DNA of 64,000 nucleotides from Gillisia sp. Hel1_33_143 (GTDB taxonomy: Bacteria > Bacteroidota > Bacteroidia > Flavobacteriales > Flavobacteriaceae), in NCBI RefSeq assembly GCF_900104765.1, contig NZ_LT629737.1, forward strand, positions 248,001 through 312,000, written 5' to 3'. The notes beneath the pieces were generated by a model, which was not told the origin of the DNA, did no database searches, and saw only the letters and a program-made list of their open reading frames with translations. Both the position numbers and the translations under genes were made by a program. This document shows, in pieces, positions 25,130-34,385 of the stretch. Each line of letters starts with the position of its first letter. Within the stretch, counting starts at the first letter, position 1.

Positions 25130-26511
25130 CCTTTCCTTGCTTTTTTCCCTTTTTCGGTAAGTCTATACTGCTGCTTACTACTTTTTGGCTTATCGGGGAG
25201 TGTGAGTTCTACTAAACCTAATTCTATGGCTTTTTGAATATAGGCTGCTCTAAAATGTTCCCTATGTGTTAATTGCAACTTTTCCATTAATTCTTTCCTA
25301 CTATACGCTTTATCCATAACCGATAATAGATTTTTGACTTGCTCGGTGACTTGCTCGTTAACATGCTCGGTGTCTTGCGCGGTGACTTGGGGGATACTTG
25401 CGGGGTACTTGGAGTGTAATTGCTCGGTTGCATAAACAGATTCTGCCGAAGGCAATACCATTCGTAGAAAATTATCAGAAAAATGAAAGCAATCTTTATC
25501 ATAATGCTCCAGTATTCTAGGAATCCCAGATCCCAGTTGTTCCACAAGGTCCAAATCTTTATAAACACGCATTAATTCTTTATTCCTAGGGATAGAGTAG
25601 CCTTCAAAAAACTCACTTTTACTTAAACCATCTGGTAAATATCCTGCCGACGTAATTTCTATTCGATCCTTAAAAATTTCAAATTTCGGTGCTATCTCAC
25701 GAGTATAATTATTATGAACAAAAGCATTTACAATCGCTTCTCTTAACGAAATAGCATTCCAAAGACGCTGCTCTTTTCGTTCTTTTGATGTGATTTGAGT
25801 GATTGTACGGTTTTCTAAATTTATTTTGTCCAATACACTTTTAGTTGCCTTTATCAGCGAGCAGTACCCGTATTCATTGCTTTCTATTAAATCTACACGC
25901 GTTTCGCCTTTATACTTAGCTACTTTTACAGAAACGTTATTTTCATCGGCCAACAAATATGCCGCATAATTTAGATCCCCGTTTGTGGTTGTAAGCTCTA
26001 AGTTTTTTCTGAATTGTTTATTGAGTGGCTTTTGTTTTTCCTGATAGTAAATGTGAAGCTGTTCAAAGTTTAGCTCTTGGCGATGCGCTTTTATAATTCC
26101 AATAGAATTACGAGTACGAGAAGCAAAAAGTTCATCAATCATTTTTTGAGGCATTGGTTCTGCAGCAGAGCCTAAACGTATAAAACAGCCTTTTTCACTC
26201 ATCCCATACTTTTTAAGATGATAAGGTTTCTCTGAACCACTGGCCACAATAATTTTTAAAATTTCCTTTCCATCCCGTTCTTCACTTACTATATCAAACA
26301 GTCCCAGTGCAGAAGGACGAATGTTGTTTTTTAAACGGTCTTTTATTTTTAATTGATCTTCATCGGCATCTTTAACTCCAACCGTTTTACCCTCCTTATC
26401 TATACCTATGTAAATAATGCCACCTTCCCGGTAATTAAGAAAAGCCACAACCTCCTTTTCCAAACCTTCGGAAAGTTCACGTTTATATTCTATGCGATTG
26501 GTTTCAGGCAT
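25126..26511 (-). CDS. AlbA_2/Schlafen-type ATP-binding regulator
   Basis: N-terminal AlbA_2/Schlafen domain (IEYKRELSEGLEKEVVAFLN; GGIIYIGIDKEGKTVGV), then a GHKL-type ATP-binding region (LREAIVNAFVHNNY; AGYLPDGLS; LVEQLGSGIPRI) and a C-terminal winged helix (YSRKELMEKLQLTHREHF). About residues 365-385 are a 4-residue repeat (TEHV-NEQV-TEQV) encoded by 12-bp DNA repeats, common in this family. Such proteins occur inside restriction loci, possibly as regulators or nucleic-acid sensors. Located between the predicted nuclease (9 bp) and hsdR (4-bp overlap). Confidence 0.8.
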   Translation of the reverse strand: MPETNRIEYKRELSEGLEKEVVAFLNYREGGIIYIGIDKEGKTVGVKDADEDQLKIKDRLKNNIRPSALGLFDIVSEERDGKEILKIIVASGSEKPYHLKKYGMSEKGCFIRLGSAAEPMPQKMIDELFASRTRNSIGIIKAHRQELNFEQLHIYYQEKQKPLNKQFRKNLELTTTNGDLNYAAYLLADENNVSVKVAKYKGETRVDLIESNEYGYCSLIKATKSVLDKINLENRTITQITSKERKEQRLWNAISLREAIVNAFVHNNYTREIAPKFEIFKDRIEITSAGYLPDGLSKSEFFEGYSIPRNKELMRVYKDLDLVEQLGSGIPRILEHYDKDCFHFSDNFLRMVLPSAESVYATEQLHSKYPASIPQVTAQDTEHVNEQVTEQVKNLLSVMDKAYSRKELMEKLQLTHREHFRAAYIQKAIELGLVELTLPDKPKSSKQQYRLTEKGKKARKG

Positions 26512-26520
26512 TATTGTATG

Positions 26521-27546
26521 TTAGAAATTTAAAATATCCTTCTCAATCATCTTGTATTCATCCTTAACCTCGTCCCCCATATAAAAATCCAAAAGGTCTT
26601 TTTTGGTTAAAGTGCCAGTTTGTAAAAACTGGGTTAAATACTTTTGATTAAAATCCATCAATAACATTGACTTTTCTAATTGTTTCAATATCTCCCGATT
26701 AGTATCAATATTTCGCTCCACCAAGGTTTTGATTGCCTTTATCTCGTTAATGTCTTTTATTATTCGAGTAACGATTACGCTTAAAACATCCTTATCCAAT
26801 TCAACATTCTTGGCATTAAGCGCAATATCACGCGCCAACATATAAGCGATAGCCAAATTAGTATAATCTCCTTTTTGTGAATCTATGATTGCTATAAAAC
26901 CTATCTCAGGGATATAACCCACATTCTCGCAAAACTTTAAGATAGAGTTATCTACCAATGAAATATCAAAAACAATAAGGCTTACCTTACTGTTTCTGTT
27001 AGCATCTGATTCTATTAACTGACTCCAGGCCGTATCTGTTTTTCTGATAAACAAATCTCTGCTATCTATGGGGCCAAGTTTTATGCTTTTATCAAACTTA
27101 CACTCAATGGCTATTTTTAATTCCGGATCTCCGTTTACCTCACAAATAATATCCCCTGTTTTATTCCGTGCCAAAGCTCCGGCAGCATTACCCGTAAGCA
27201 AGGCTCTATCTGCCATCTTTTTGCTTTTAAAATACTCATTTAAAAACTCGGCAATATCATCCTCCGCGAGAGAACCTTTTATGGTAGATTTATAAAACAG
27301 CTCCTTTTTCATTTCAAAGATCATCTTTAGACTTTCTAACTCTGTTCCCAACTCATTGGAGGTTTTGGAAAGAAAAGCAGAAATACGGTCTTCCATCAGG
27401 GCCAGTACTCCAATGTATAATGCACGGACTAACTTATCATCACGCTCTGACGCAGGAAGGTTGTCAAAATAATTGAAGACAATAGGATTGTCCATCTCAA
27501 ATCTTTGGAGTTCTACACGTTTTAATTTTTGATTGAGTTTAATCAT
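26521..27546 (-). CDS. Predicted PD-(D/E)XK nuclease in the RM operon
   Basis: A 341-residue soluble protein of no family I can name. Residues 131-153 carry a nuclease-type core: GDIICEVNG (D132), a hydrophobic strand and IAIECKFDKS (E148, K150), with an upstream helix containing E96/E100. Helical segments follow, ending with a charged C-terminus. The D...ExK pattern predicts a restriction-endonuclease fold; the activity is inference. It is translated 2 bp after the KTSC gene and 9 bp before the AlbA-type gene, so it belongs to the inserted cassette. Confidence 0.6.
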   Translation of the reverse strand: MIKLNQKLKRVELQRFEMDNPIVFNYFDNLPASERDDKLVRALYIGVLALMEDRISAFLSKTSNELGTELESLKMIFEMKKELFYKSTIKGSLAEDDIAEFLNEYFKSKKMADRALLTGNAAGALARNKTGDIICEVNGDPELKIAIECKFDKSIKLGPIDSRDLFIRKTDTAWSQLIESDANRNSKVSLIVFDISLVDNSILKFCENVGYIPEIGFIAIIDSQKGDYTNLAIAYMLARDIALNAKNVELDKDVLSVIVTRIIKDINEIKAIKTLVERNIDTNREILKQLEKSMLLMDFNQKYLTQFLQTGTLTKKDLLDFYMGDEVKDEYKMIEKDILNF

Positions 27547-27548
27547 TT

Positions 27549-27770
27549 TTAACCTACTTTTTCATAAGGATATACATTTTTAAAGTTCCTATGCAAATAA
27601 GAACCTAAAGATGGAGCGCATTTAAAATTTTCAAACTCATGAATTGGAACGCCTTTGTATTTATACAAAGTATTGTTAATAAACTGTACATAAACTTCTT
27701 GATTTTGTTCATCATAACCTATACTAGCTATATTAGATGAACTTACTAGAATCATTTCTGGAGTATTCAT
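27549..27770 (-). CDS. KTSC domain protein
   Basis: This 73-residue protein has the KTSC pattern: VSSSNIASIGYD, then VYVQFINNTLYKYKGVP and CAPSLGSYLHRNFKN. KTSC proteins are small RNA/DNA-binding-like units often found with SIR2, nucleases or RM genes. The gene overlaps the HerA gene by 4 bp (ATGA) and precedes the nuclease by 2 bp, so it is an integral part of the cassette. Confidence 0.75.
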   Translation of the reverse strand: MNTPEMILVSSSNIASIGYDEQNQEVYVQFINNTLYKYKGVPIHEFENFKCAPSLGSYLHRNFKNVYPYEKVG

Positions 27771-29548
27771 AATTTATAATTTTTATTTCTCCAAGATTTC
27801 AATAAAGTAGTATATTCATCTTGGACGTTATTAATTTCTTTTAACCATTTTTCCGAAGCTTTTGGATCCGAACCTTTTGGGGCGTTTGCAATTTTGAAAA
27901 ATTTTACTCGCGAGGGTAATTTTACTGCTTCTCCCGAAATTATTCCCTCACCAACTCTTAAACTTGGTAATAAATCAACCATACTCTGCAATTCATCTTG
28001 AACAGCAGCTCTTATATTTCCCCTATCTTTTGAATTGTTCATCCTAAGCGCAATCATTGTTCCACATTGACTCAGGACAGTCTCATCAAGTTCGGATGGT
28101 CTTTGAGTAACCAAAAGCAAACCAACACCGTACTTACGCCCTTCTTTTGCAATCATTTGCACTGTTCTAGAAGAAATAGAATTTTCACCGGCTTTCAGAT
28201 AATTATGCGCCTCTTCTAAAACAATTAATAAGGGTTGATTTTTTCCTCCAACAGCTGTGTTTACTCCCCAAAATAATCCGTCGTATATTATTTTTAAAAG
28301 GGTGCCAGAAATAGAAGACATTACTTCACTGGGAATACCAGACAAATCCAAAATGGTAATTGGTAGTTTATCTCCCAACCAATCATAAAATAAACTATCC
28401 AGATCTAAATCTATTTTTCCGTTAGACTTTGGTGTATATTTTTCTGGAGAAAATAAAAAGGAATAACTATCGTCATTTAATTTGTTTCTTACAGAATCTA
28501 AAAAGCTTAACAAACCTTTCGCTCTTTGATTTAGAAAAGGTGCACTATTACCTATCCCAGCAATAGGATATTGATTCGATTTTAAATCTTGAACGTCACC
28601 TTCTTCTACCAATGGTTCTGGAGTTATCCTATCGCCTTGAAATGTCATCCGTTCAAAATCATCGAGTTCGAACCAGAGCTTTTTTATACTAAACGGAATT
28701 GGAGAATCAGCGTTAATAGATTGATCGCTAACTTCTATTTTATTTTTTTTAGCACTTTTAATTTTTGCATCTACTACCTTTTCCCTTATATACTCTCTGT
28801 TTTGATCAGATAGATTGCCAGAAAATATTTTCATTAATTCATTAAATGGTAATGCCCAAAATGGAATCTTCAATCTGTTTTTCTCATCTGTAGAATTAAC
28901 CTCTATTACTTTTGAGTATCCTGAAAGTGCATCATTATACTCACCATGCGGATCAATTACCAAAATTCTTGAACTAGGAAATTTTCTCAATGCTATAGAT
29001 TGCAGCAATACAGAAACTGCATTTGATTTACCGCTTCCAGTTGAGCCCACTATAGCACAATGCCTTGAAATAAGTTTGTCTAAATCTAATTTAGCATCTA
29101 AACTCTCAGAAACACTTATGTTACCTACAACTATAGAATTTGAATCTTCATACCCACCATAAATTATATCTAAATCTTGAATTGTAACTAGATGAACTTT
29201 ATCCCCTGTCGTGGGAAATTGAGTTATACCTCTTTCAAATTTTTTCCCGACTTGTTCCCCAGCTAAAACAATGTTTATCCAACTTGTATTTTTAAATGAA
29301 CTGTAATCATTTACATATGCATCTTTTAAGTTCTCGGGAATTGCACCTGAGCCTATTTGAGTTACAATGCCATATAAGTTTGCATAACCCAAAGATATTT
29401 TCACAAACGAGCCTATCTGACCTACTTTATAAACAACACCTTCAATAACCGGCATTTTTGACTTCATGTTGTCAAGTAACTTAACAGAAATATTATTTCC
29501 GCTTATACTATCGATTTGTCCAATTTCTGTAATTTTACTATTTAGCAT
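27767..29548 (-). CDS. herA: HerA-like ATPase paired with SIR2
   Basis: A 593-residue HerA/FtsK-type hexameric ATPase. The N-terminal 150 residues are a HAS-barrel-like beta region. Walker A is GSTGSGKS at 168-175, followed by RILVIDPHGEYND; Walker B is in LLIVLEEAHNYL; the C-terminal GVGLLLVTQRPSELDE and RMNNSKDRG motifs are typical. HerA-SIR2 pairs form large complexes in anti-phage defence (SIR2-HerA, also called Nezha), in which the motor controls a SIR2 NADase or nuclease. It overlaps the SIR2 gene by 11 bp. Confidence 0.9.
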   Translation of the reverse strand: MLNSKITEIGQIDSISGNNISVKLLDNMKSKMPVIEGVVYKVGQIGSFVKISLGYANLYGIVTQIGSGAIPENLKDAYVNDYSSFKNTSWINIVLAGEQVGKKFERGITQFPTTGDKVHLVTIQDLDIIYGGYEDSNSIVVGNISVSESLDAKLDLDKLISRHCAIVGSTGSGKSNAVSVLLQSIALRKFPSSRILVIDPHGEYNDALSGYSKVIEVNSTDEKNRLKIPFWALPFNELMKIFSGNLSDQNREYIREKVVDAKIKSAKKNKIEVSDQSINADSPIPFSIKKLWFELDDFERMTFQGDRITPEPLVEEGDVQDLKSNQYPIAGIGNSAPFLNQRAKGLLSFLDSVRNKLNDDSYSFLFSPEKYTPKSNGKIDLDLDSLFYDWLGDKLPITILDLSGIPSEVMSSISGTLLKIIYDGLFWGVNTAVGGKNQPLLIVLEEAHNYLKAGENSISSRTVQMIAKEGRKYGVGLLLVTQRPSELDETVLSQCGTMIALRMNNSKDRGNIRAAVQDELQSMVDLLPSLRVGEGIISGEAVKLPSRVKFFKIANAPKGSDPKASEKWLKEINNVQDEYTTLLKSWRNKNYKL

Positions 29549-30830
29549 TTCTACCTATTTGACTTATTACATTTTCATTAATCATTGAGTTTAAAAAAAC
29601 AACCAATTTGCCAAAATCACCTAATATGAAGCCTCCATACCCAGTCCAATTTTCACCTCCTGTTTTTTCTTCCCCAGTTTTTTCCGTTTCGTAGGTAGGT
29701 CCATCCTCATCGAAATATAAATTCAGATTTACAGTATCATCAGTACTTGGTTCAGATTTCAGTTTCCAAGGTCCATACTTACAACCTATTACGCTATGTT
29801 TATATCCATAGATTGATATTTTTGGATTATCAAGTGCGAGTTTAACTATGTTCGAATTTTCTTCTAAATCCCCATGAATAAGTCCAATTACGTGAGAGGT
29901 GGTATTTGTTTTGAGAGCGGAAAGAATTCTTGAGTTAATATGTTCATCTCCCCAAGAATAGCCACATGTTATTAAAATGGCATCATCGGTTTTTACAAAA
30001 TGTGTAAGTCTATCCAATAAACTTTCAAAAGGTTGCTTCTTTGAATCCTTATATTTTAATGTAGATGGGTATATTAAAATATCCTCATCATCTGGATTGA
30101 CTCTTAGAATCCTGTCCGTGTCCTTATCATAATGCCAACCAAGTGAGCCATGGATTTTCCATAGCTTAGTTTGATTAGATAGAAATTCTGTATCTTCTAC
30201 AGATTCTGGATTAAAAAACGGTCTAAGGCTACCGCAAAACCCATCATAGTATGGTATTTCTTTAGCTTCAAGCCCCAACTCAAAAAGAAAATCATAATTA
30301 GTGGTAAATATTTCAACTGGATATTTTCTTTCTGCTTGACCTATCCAATTTGCAAAATCATTATGAGCAAGATGTTCAACAATGTCTTTTGAAACCAATT
30401 TATGTATAACTTTTTTAGTATCAATATCACATAATTCTAATAAATGAACACTAACAATTTTCCTGACATTTTGCTTTATTTGAATTATTAATTCTTCAAA
30501 ATCTTCTTCCTTTAATGAGTTTAAAGTTCCAGTACTTATAAATTTAGCCTTTTGTTCTAAATTGGATAATATTGTTTCAATATTAAAATTTTCTTCACCT
30601 AATTCTGTTTTAATTTCATCCAGAGCAATTTTAAATTTTTTTATTTTTCTTATTTCTTGAACAATATTTTTTGTCATCTCACCTATAGCAGGAACAGTTA
30701 AGGTTCTTTGATTTTTTCTTGCTAGAGAACTTCCGGCACCGAACAAAAAACCAATTCTTTTTTTATCTGAAATCAATATTTGCTGTATTCCCCTTATATA
30801 TTCTGAAGGATCATGTGTTATTTCAATCAT
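29538..30830 (-). CDS. SIR2-domain defence effector
   Basis: A 430-residue protein with the SIR2 NAD-binding landmarks of defence effectors: GAGSS at 31-35, TTNYD at 176-180 (N178, D180) and IHGSLGW with H227. The C-terminal half includes ILITCGYSWGDEHIN (second NAD-site region). Such SIR2 proteins deplete NAD+ during phage infection, causing growth arrest. Its partner is the overlapping HerA gene. It begins 5 bp after hsdS, so it is co-transcribed with the modification genes, unlike free-standing SIR2-HerA loci. Confidence 0.88.
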   Translation of the reverse strand: MIEITHDPSEYIRGIQQILISDKKRIGFLFGAGSSLARKNQRTLTVPAIGEMTKNIVQEIRKIKKFKIALDEIKTELGEENFNIETILSNLEQKAKFISTGTLNSLKEEDFEELIIQIKQNVRKIVSVHLLELCDIDTKKVIHKLVSKDIVEHLAHNDFANWIGQAERKYPVEIFTTNYDFLFELGLEAKEIPYYDGFCGSLRPFFNPESVEDTEFLSNQTKLWKIHGSLGWHYDKDTDRILRVNPDDEDILIYPSTLKYKDSKKQPFESLLDRLTHFVKTDDAILITCGYSWGDEHINSRILSALKTNTTSHVIGLIHGDLEENSNIVKLALDNPKISIYGYKHSVIGCKYGPWKLKSEPSTDDTVNLNLYFDEDGPTYETEKTGEEKTGGENWTGYGGFILGDFGKLVVFLNSMINENVISQIGRNAK

Positions 30831-30835
30831 ATAAA

Positions 30836-32119
30836 TTAATTTTTTAAAACTGGTTCATTTTTCTCACTCTCCACAGTTGCCATTTTAGAAAAGATAAGTG
30901 TTTGCAATTTATTTAAGGCCTTAATATCTCTTGTAATTACTTCCTTTAAATTCAAAATTTGCACAAAGGGATGACTATCAAATAGTTTTAATTCAGGTCT
31001 AAGAATTGGCACGTTTTCTATTATTTCCTTGCTCAAATTAGGTTGAGCTCCACCAATGGCTGCGCTTACAATTTCTTGCTGATTGACTCTTAAATGATAG
31101 TACAAAAATGAAGCTTGTACTTCATTTTTGCAAATCATTGCACAACAAGCTTGATTTGTAGAAGCCTCTATTTTCAAATATCCAACTTGACCTTTTGTAT
31201 TTCCTTGGCCATACATTGCTACTAATACCGTATTTTTCGGTAAAAGCTTTGCCGAACTATTTCTTAAACCCTCTAAAGAAATGTATTCTTCCGCATCAAT
31301 TAACACGCTATTTCGAAGCTCTCCAGTTTTGAACCAGGGTATTTCTGGTTTATTCCAATAACTATTTTCAGGTCTACTCGGAGTTCCTCCACTTTTCATC
31401 TCTGAACAAAAATCTATTATAGAGCATAATTCCCACCCCTTTGGTATTTCCTTATCCAATTCCTCATTAAAAACCATTTTACCTCCGGCAGATTTATAGC
31501 CAAGAGGTTGAGATCCTGAAACAAGTTTAGGATGACTTTCTTTGGAGACTGGAAATTCAAAATCGACAAACCAAAGTTTATATAATGCCTGCGCAGTTTC
31601 TTCTAAGTTTCGGTTGAGTTGCTCATTTAAAGCAATCCGGTTTTTCACCACATTGTATTCCTTTACAATTTCTTGCTGTTTTTCAATGGAAGGAACAGGA
31701 AGTTCCATCGCCAGAAAATCTTCCCATTCTAAAGTTCCCCGAACTCCTCCTACTGCTAAAAATTCCGCATGCCTGTCAAATTCTGCACGAGAAAACCACA
31801 TCATCAAATATTCAGGCAGTATTTGGTTTTTATCATGTATTTCAAAAATGGGATAAGCCTGTGAAATAATTGCTTCATCAAAATCGGTCAATAAAGCAAC
31901 TGGCATTTTTCTATCACGCCGTACTTGCATGGTGCTACACGCAAATTGATTTTTACGAATTATTTTATAGTTGCGCATATCTGTCCCAACCGTATTCGCC
32001 ACTGACCGAATGAATTCTTTAGATATGCTCAACCCTAATAGTCTGGTTACTTTTAAATCTTTATTGCGTTCATCAACAAGATGTATGTAATCACCAATAG
32101 GCTTATAGTTTGATCGCAT
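30836..32119 (-). CDS. hsdS: Type I RM specificity subunit
   Basis: Two target recognition domains with coiled-coil spacers. The first TRD begins MRSNYKPIGDYIHLVDERN and ends PVPSIEKQQEIVKEYNVVK; a central conserved helix includes LEETAQALYKLWFVDFEFP. The second TRD runs from GWELCSIIDFCSEMKSGGTP to the terminal helix EVITRDIKALNKLQTLIF. HsdS selects the bipartite DNA site. The frame opens earlier (32152), but the ATG at 32119 gives the normal start and overlaps hsdM by 17 bp. No inverted half-copies of hsdS are nearby, so phase variation by inversion is not indicated. Confidence 0.92.
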   Translation of the reverse strand: MRSNYKPIGDYIHLVDERNKDLKVTRLLGLSISKEFIRSVANTVGTDMRNYKIIRKNQFACSTMQVRRDRKMPVALLTDFDEAIISQAYPIFEIHDKNQILPEYLMMWFSRAEFDRHAEFLAVGGVRGTLEWEDFLAMELPVPSIEKQQEIVKEYNVVKNRIALNEQLNRNLEETAQALYKLWFVDFEFPVSKESHPKLVSGSQPLGYKSAGGKMVFNEELDKEIPKGWELCSIIDFCSEMKSGGTPSRPENSYWNKPEIPWFKTGELRNSVLIDAEEYISLEGLRNSSAKLLPKNTVLVAMYGQGNTKGQVGYLKIEASTNQACCAMICKNEVQASFLYYHLRVNQQEIVSAAIGGAQPNLSKEIIENVPILRPELKLFDSHPFVQILNLKEVITRDIKALNKLQTLIFSKMATVESEKNEPVLKN

Positions 32120-33668
32120 AGCCCAGCTCTTTAAAAACATCCAACAATTCACTTTTAGATTGCTCTTCTTGTTGCAGCAAATCGGTCAGTTCGCTTTGTA
32201 AACTCGCCATTTTTGTATCAAAATCGATATTTTCATCTCGGTTCACGAACTCGATATACTTACTGGGCACCAAAGAAAAATCTTTCTTTTCAATATCCGT
32301 CTTGGTGGCACTATAACAATATTCCGGAATGTCTTTAAAATCGGTCTTTTTTTGTTGCCAATCGTGGTAGGTTTTGGCGATTTCTTGAATATGTTTTGGA
32401 CTAAACTGAATGAATTTTTTCTCGAATGGTTCCCCTATCTGTCGTAAATCCATAAACAACACTTCCTCTTCACGATCCCGGTATTGGCGTTCTTCGTCAC
32501 CAATGGAACGTGTATGCGCTTTTTTGTTTTTATTGAGTATCCAAACGGTTACGCTTATATTGGTAGTATAAAACATGTTTTGTGGCAAAATCACAATGGC
32601 TTCCACCAAATTGTTCTCCAACAACTTTCTACGAATTTTATATTCTTCGCCACCACCAGAAAGGGCGCCATTTGCCAGGATAAAACCTGCAACTCCATCG
32701 TCTGAAAGTTTGGAAACCATATTCAAGATCCATGCATAGTTTGCATTGCTTTTAGGAGGAACCTCATAACCCATCCAGCGCGGATCATCGATTAACTCCT
32801 TTTGCCCACGCCAATCCTTTTGATTAAAAGGAGGATTCGCCATAATATAATCGGCTTTCAAATCTTTATGTTGGTCGTTGCTAAAGGTATCGGCTGCTTT
32901 TTCACCTAGATTAGCAGATATCCCCCGAATGGCCAAGTTCATTTTTGCCAATTTATAGGTGGTGTTGGTGTACTCCTGCCCGTAAATAGAAATCTCCTGT
33001 TTACTTCCATGGTGGCTTTCTATAAACTTAATAGACTGTACAAACATTCCGCCCGAACCACAAGCCGGATCATAAATAATTCCTTTGTAAGGCTCTATCA
33101 TTTCGGCAATGAGATTTACAATACTTTTTGGCGTATAAAACTCTCCCTTACCTTTCCCTTCTGCCAATGCGAATTTGGATAAAAAATATTCATACACGCG
33201 ACCCACAATATCCTGAGATTTATCTTTCTGGGTATCAATTTTATTAATGGTATCTAAAAGTGAGGCTAATTTACTCTTGTCCAGTCCCAAGCGGGAAAAA
33301 TAATTATCGGGTAAAGCGCCTTTTAAGGAAGGATTGTTCTTTTCAATCTGGTTGAGAGCGGTATCTATTTTTAAGGCGATATCGTCCTGTTTGGCATTTT
33401 TTATAATATAATTCCATCGGGAAGTTTCTGAAAGAAAAAAGACGTTCTTCATATTATAGAAGTCTTTCATTTCCAGGTATTTTTCTTTGTTTTCTGTAAT
33501 GAGTTCCTTTCGGCGTTCCTCAAATTTATCATTGGCAAATTTCAGAAATATAAGCCCAAGGACTACGTGTTTATATTCTGAAGGTTCGATGGAGCCACGT
33601 AATTTATTGGCCGCATCCCATAGGCTTTCTTCAATAGATTTTTGTTTAGTAGTGTTTTTCTTGGCCAT
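32103..33668 (-). CDS. hsdM: Type I RM methyltransferase subunit
   Basis: A 521-residue N6-adenine methyltransferase: helical N-domain to about residue 165, GEFYTPKSIV, the AdoMet motif DPACGSGG at 200-207 and the catalytic NPPF at 278-281 (ADYIMANPPF). With HsdS it methylates the host site; with HsdR it forms the restriction complex. It starts exactly after the XRE gene stop and overlaps hsdS. Confidence 0.95.
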   Translation of the reverse strand: MAKKNTTKQKSIEESLWDAANKLRGSIEPSEYKHVVLGLIFLKFANDKFEERRKELITENKEKYLEMKDFYNMKNVFFLSETSRWNYIIKNAKQDDIALKIDTALNQIEKNNPSLKGALPDNYFSRLGLDKSKLASLLDTINKIDTQKDKSQDIVGRVYEYFLSKFALAEGKGKGEFYTPKSIVNLIAEMIEPYKGIIYDPACGSGGMFVQSIKFIESHHGSKQEISIYGQEYTNTTYKLAKMNLAIRGISANLGEKAADTFSNDQHKDLKADYIMANPPFNQKDWRGQKELIDDPRWMGYEVPPKSNANYAWILNMVSKLSDDGVAGFILANGALSGGGEEYKIRRKLLENNLVEAIVILPQNMFYTTNISVTVWILNKNKKAHTRSIGDEERQYRDREEEVLFMDLRQIGEPFEKKFIQFSPKHIQEIAKTYHDWQQKKTDFKDIPEYCYSATKTDIEKKDFSLVPSKYIEFVNRDENIDFDTKMASLQSELTDLLQQEEQSKSELLDVFKELGYAIKL

Positions 33669-33872
33669 TTATAATTTTCGGTCTTTATGTTCTAATAGTA
33701 ATTCTTTTGCTTCCACATTTAGGATCTCGGCTATTCTATATAAATCTTCCAAGCTAGGCTGTCTTCTGTTCTGCGCATAAGAATTGACCATATTGTAGCT
33801 TTTTACCATCTTAGTAGCAAGCCATTTTTGCGTTAAGTCTTTTTCTTCCAGTACTGCTTTGATTCGGTTCAT
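33669..33872 (-). CDS. XRE-family regulator of the RM operon
   Basis: A 67-residue helix-turn-helix protein (LTQKWLATKMVKSYNMVNSY, then RRQPSLEDLYRIAEILNV), the Cro/C1 fold. It is the first gene of the restriction operon with no gap before hsdM. Its position matches control (C) proteins that delay restriction until methylation is established. A palindromic element 44-67 bp upstream is a likely binding site. Confidence 0.85.
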   Translation of the reverse strand: MNRIKAVLEEKDLTQKWLATKMVKSYNMVNSYAQNRRQPSLEDLYRIAEILNVEAKELLLEHKDRKL

Positions 33873-33915
33873 TTATAAAAAAATATTTCGAAGTTCTAAT
33901 TTATAAATTTTTCTT

Positions 33916-33939
33916 AAATATCTCATTATATGAGTATTT
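33916..33939. promoter_or_regulatory. Palindrome upstream of the RM operon
   Basis: AAATA-t-CTCAT / TAT / ATGAG-TATTT forms a near-perfect inverted repeat (10-bp arms, one extra base) about 50 bp upstream of the XRE start. It suits autoregulation by the XRE protein. Confidence 0.45.
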
Positions 33940-34061
33940 AATTATAAAACAGACTTACTCAACGATAGATTTATAATCGAAGAGACATCTTCATAATTTT
34001 ATTTCTTAATATCCATTTAAGCTAGGAATCACTGCGCACCCCGTATTCCTAAAAGTTTTGA

Positions 34062-34380
34062 CTATTTTTCATTATTTTGCTCTAATTCTAATTGCAAAGG
34101 AACTGATTTAGATTCTGTGGATTGTTTATGTAAGGAAATAGTACATCTCACATCTTCGTTTGTTGTAGGTGGAAGTATTTCAAACCAATATAAAATTGGA
34201 CCCGTAAGTGTCCCTAGGTTTACAAATAGTTCTTTGTGTTATTTGGAATTACTTATATCGTTAAGATTCTTATCTTGGAAAAGCGAACAATCAAAATCGT
34301 GCTGAAAATAAGTTTTAACATCGCGAACTTTTTGTAAATCTTTAATGCGCTTGTCGGTTACCTCCTTTATTCTGTCAATT
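34062..34380 (-). pseudogene. Decayed gene of unknown family
   Basis: A minus-strand frame reads like protein for about 105 codons: IDRIKEVTDKRIKDLQKV, DVKTYFQHDFDCSLFQDK, then an in-frame TAA after NDISNSK, then HKELFVNLGTLTGPILYWFEI to LQLELEQNNEK. There is no start codon on the upstream side, where the AbiEii gene ends. It appears to be a remnant cut by insertion of the AbiE genes and broken by a nonsense change. The start of a GIY-YIG-type protein is one possibility, not established. The rest of 33873-34061 holds only the palindrome and AT-rich DNA. Confidence 0.45.
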
Positions 34381-34385
34381 ATAAC

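Noticed and set aside
30836-32119. Phase-variable hsdS
   Set aside because: No recombinase and no second or inverted hsdS half is present.
34117-34305. Plus-strand 62-codon frame
   Set aside because: It is the shadow of the decayed minus-strand gene, whose translation reads like protein on both sides of its stop.
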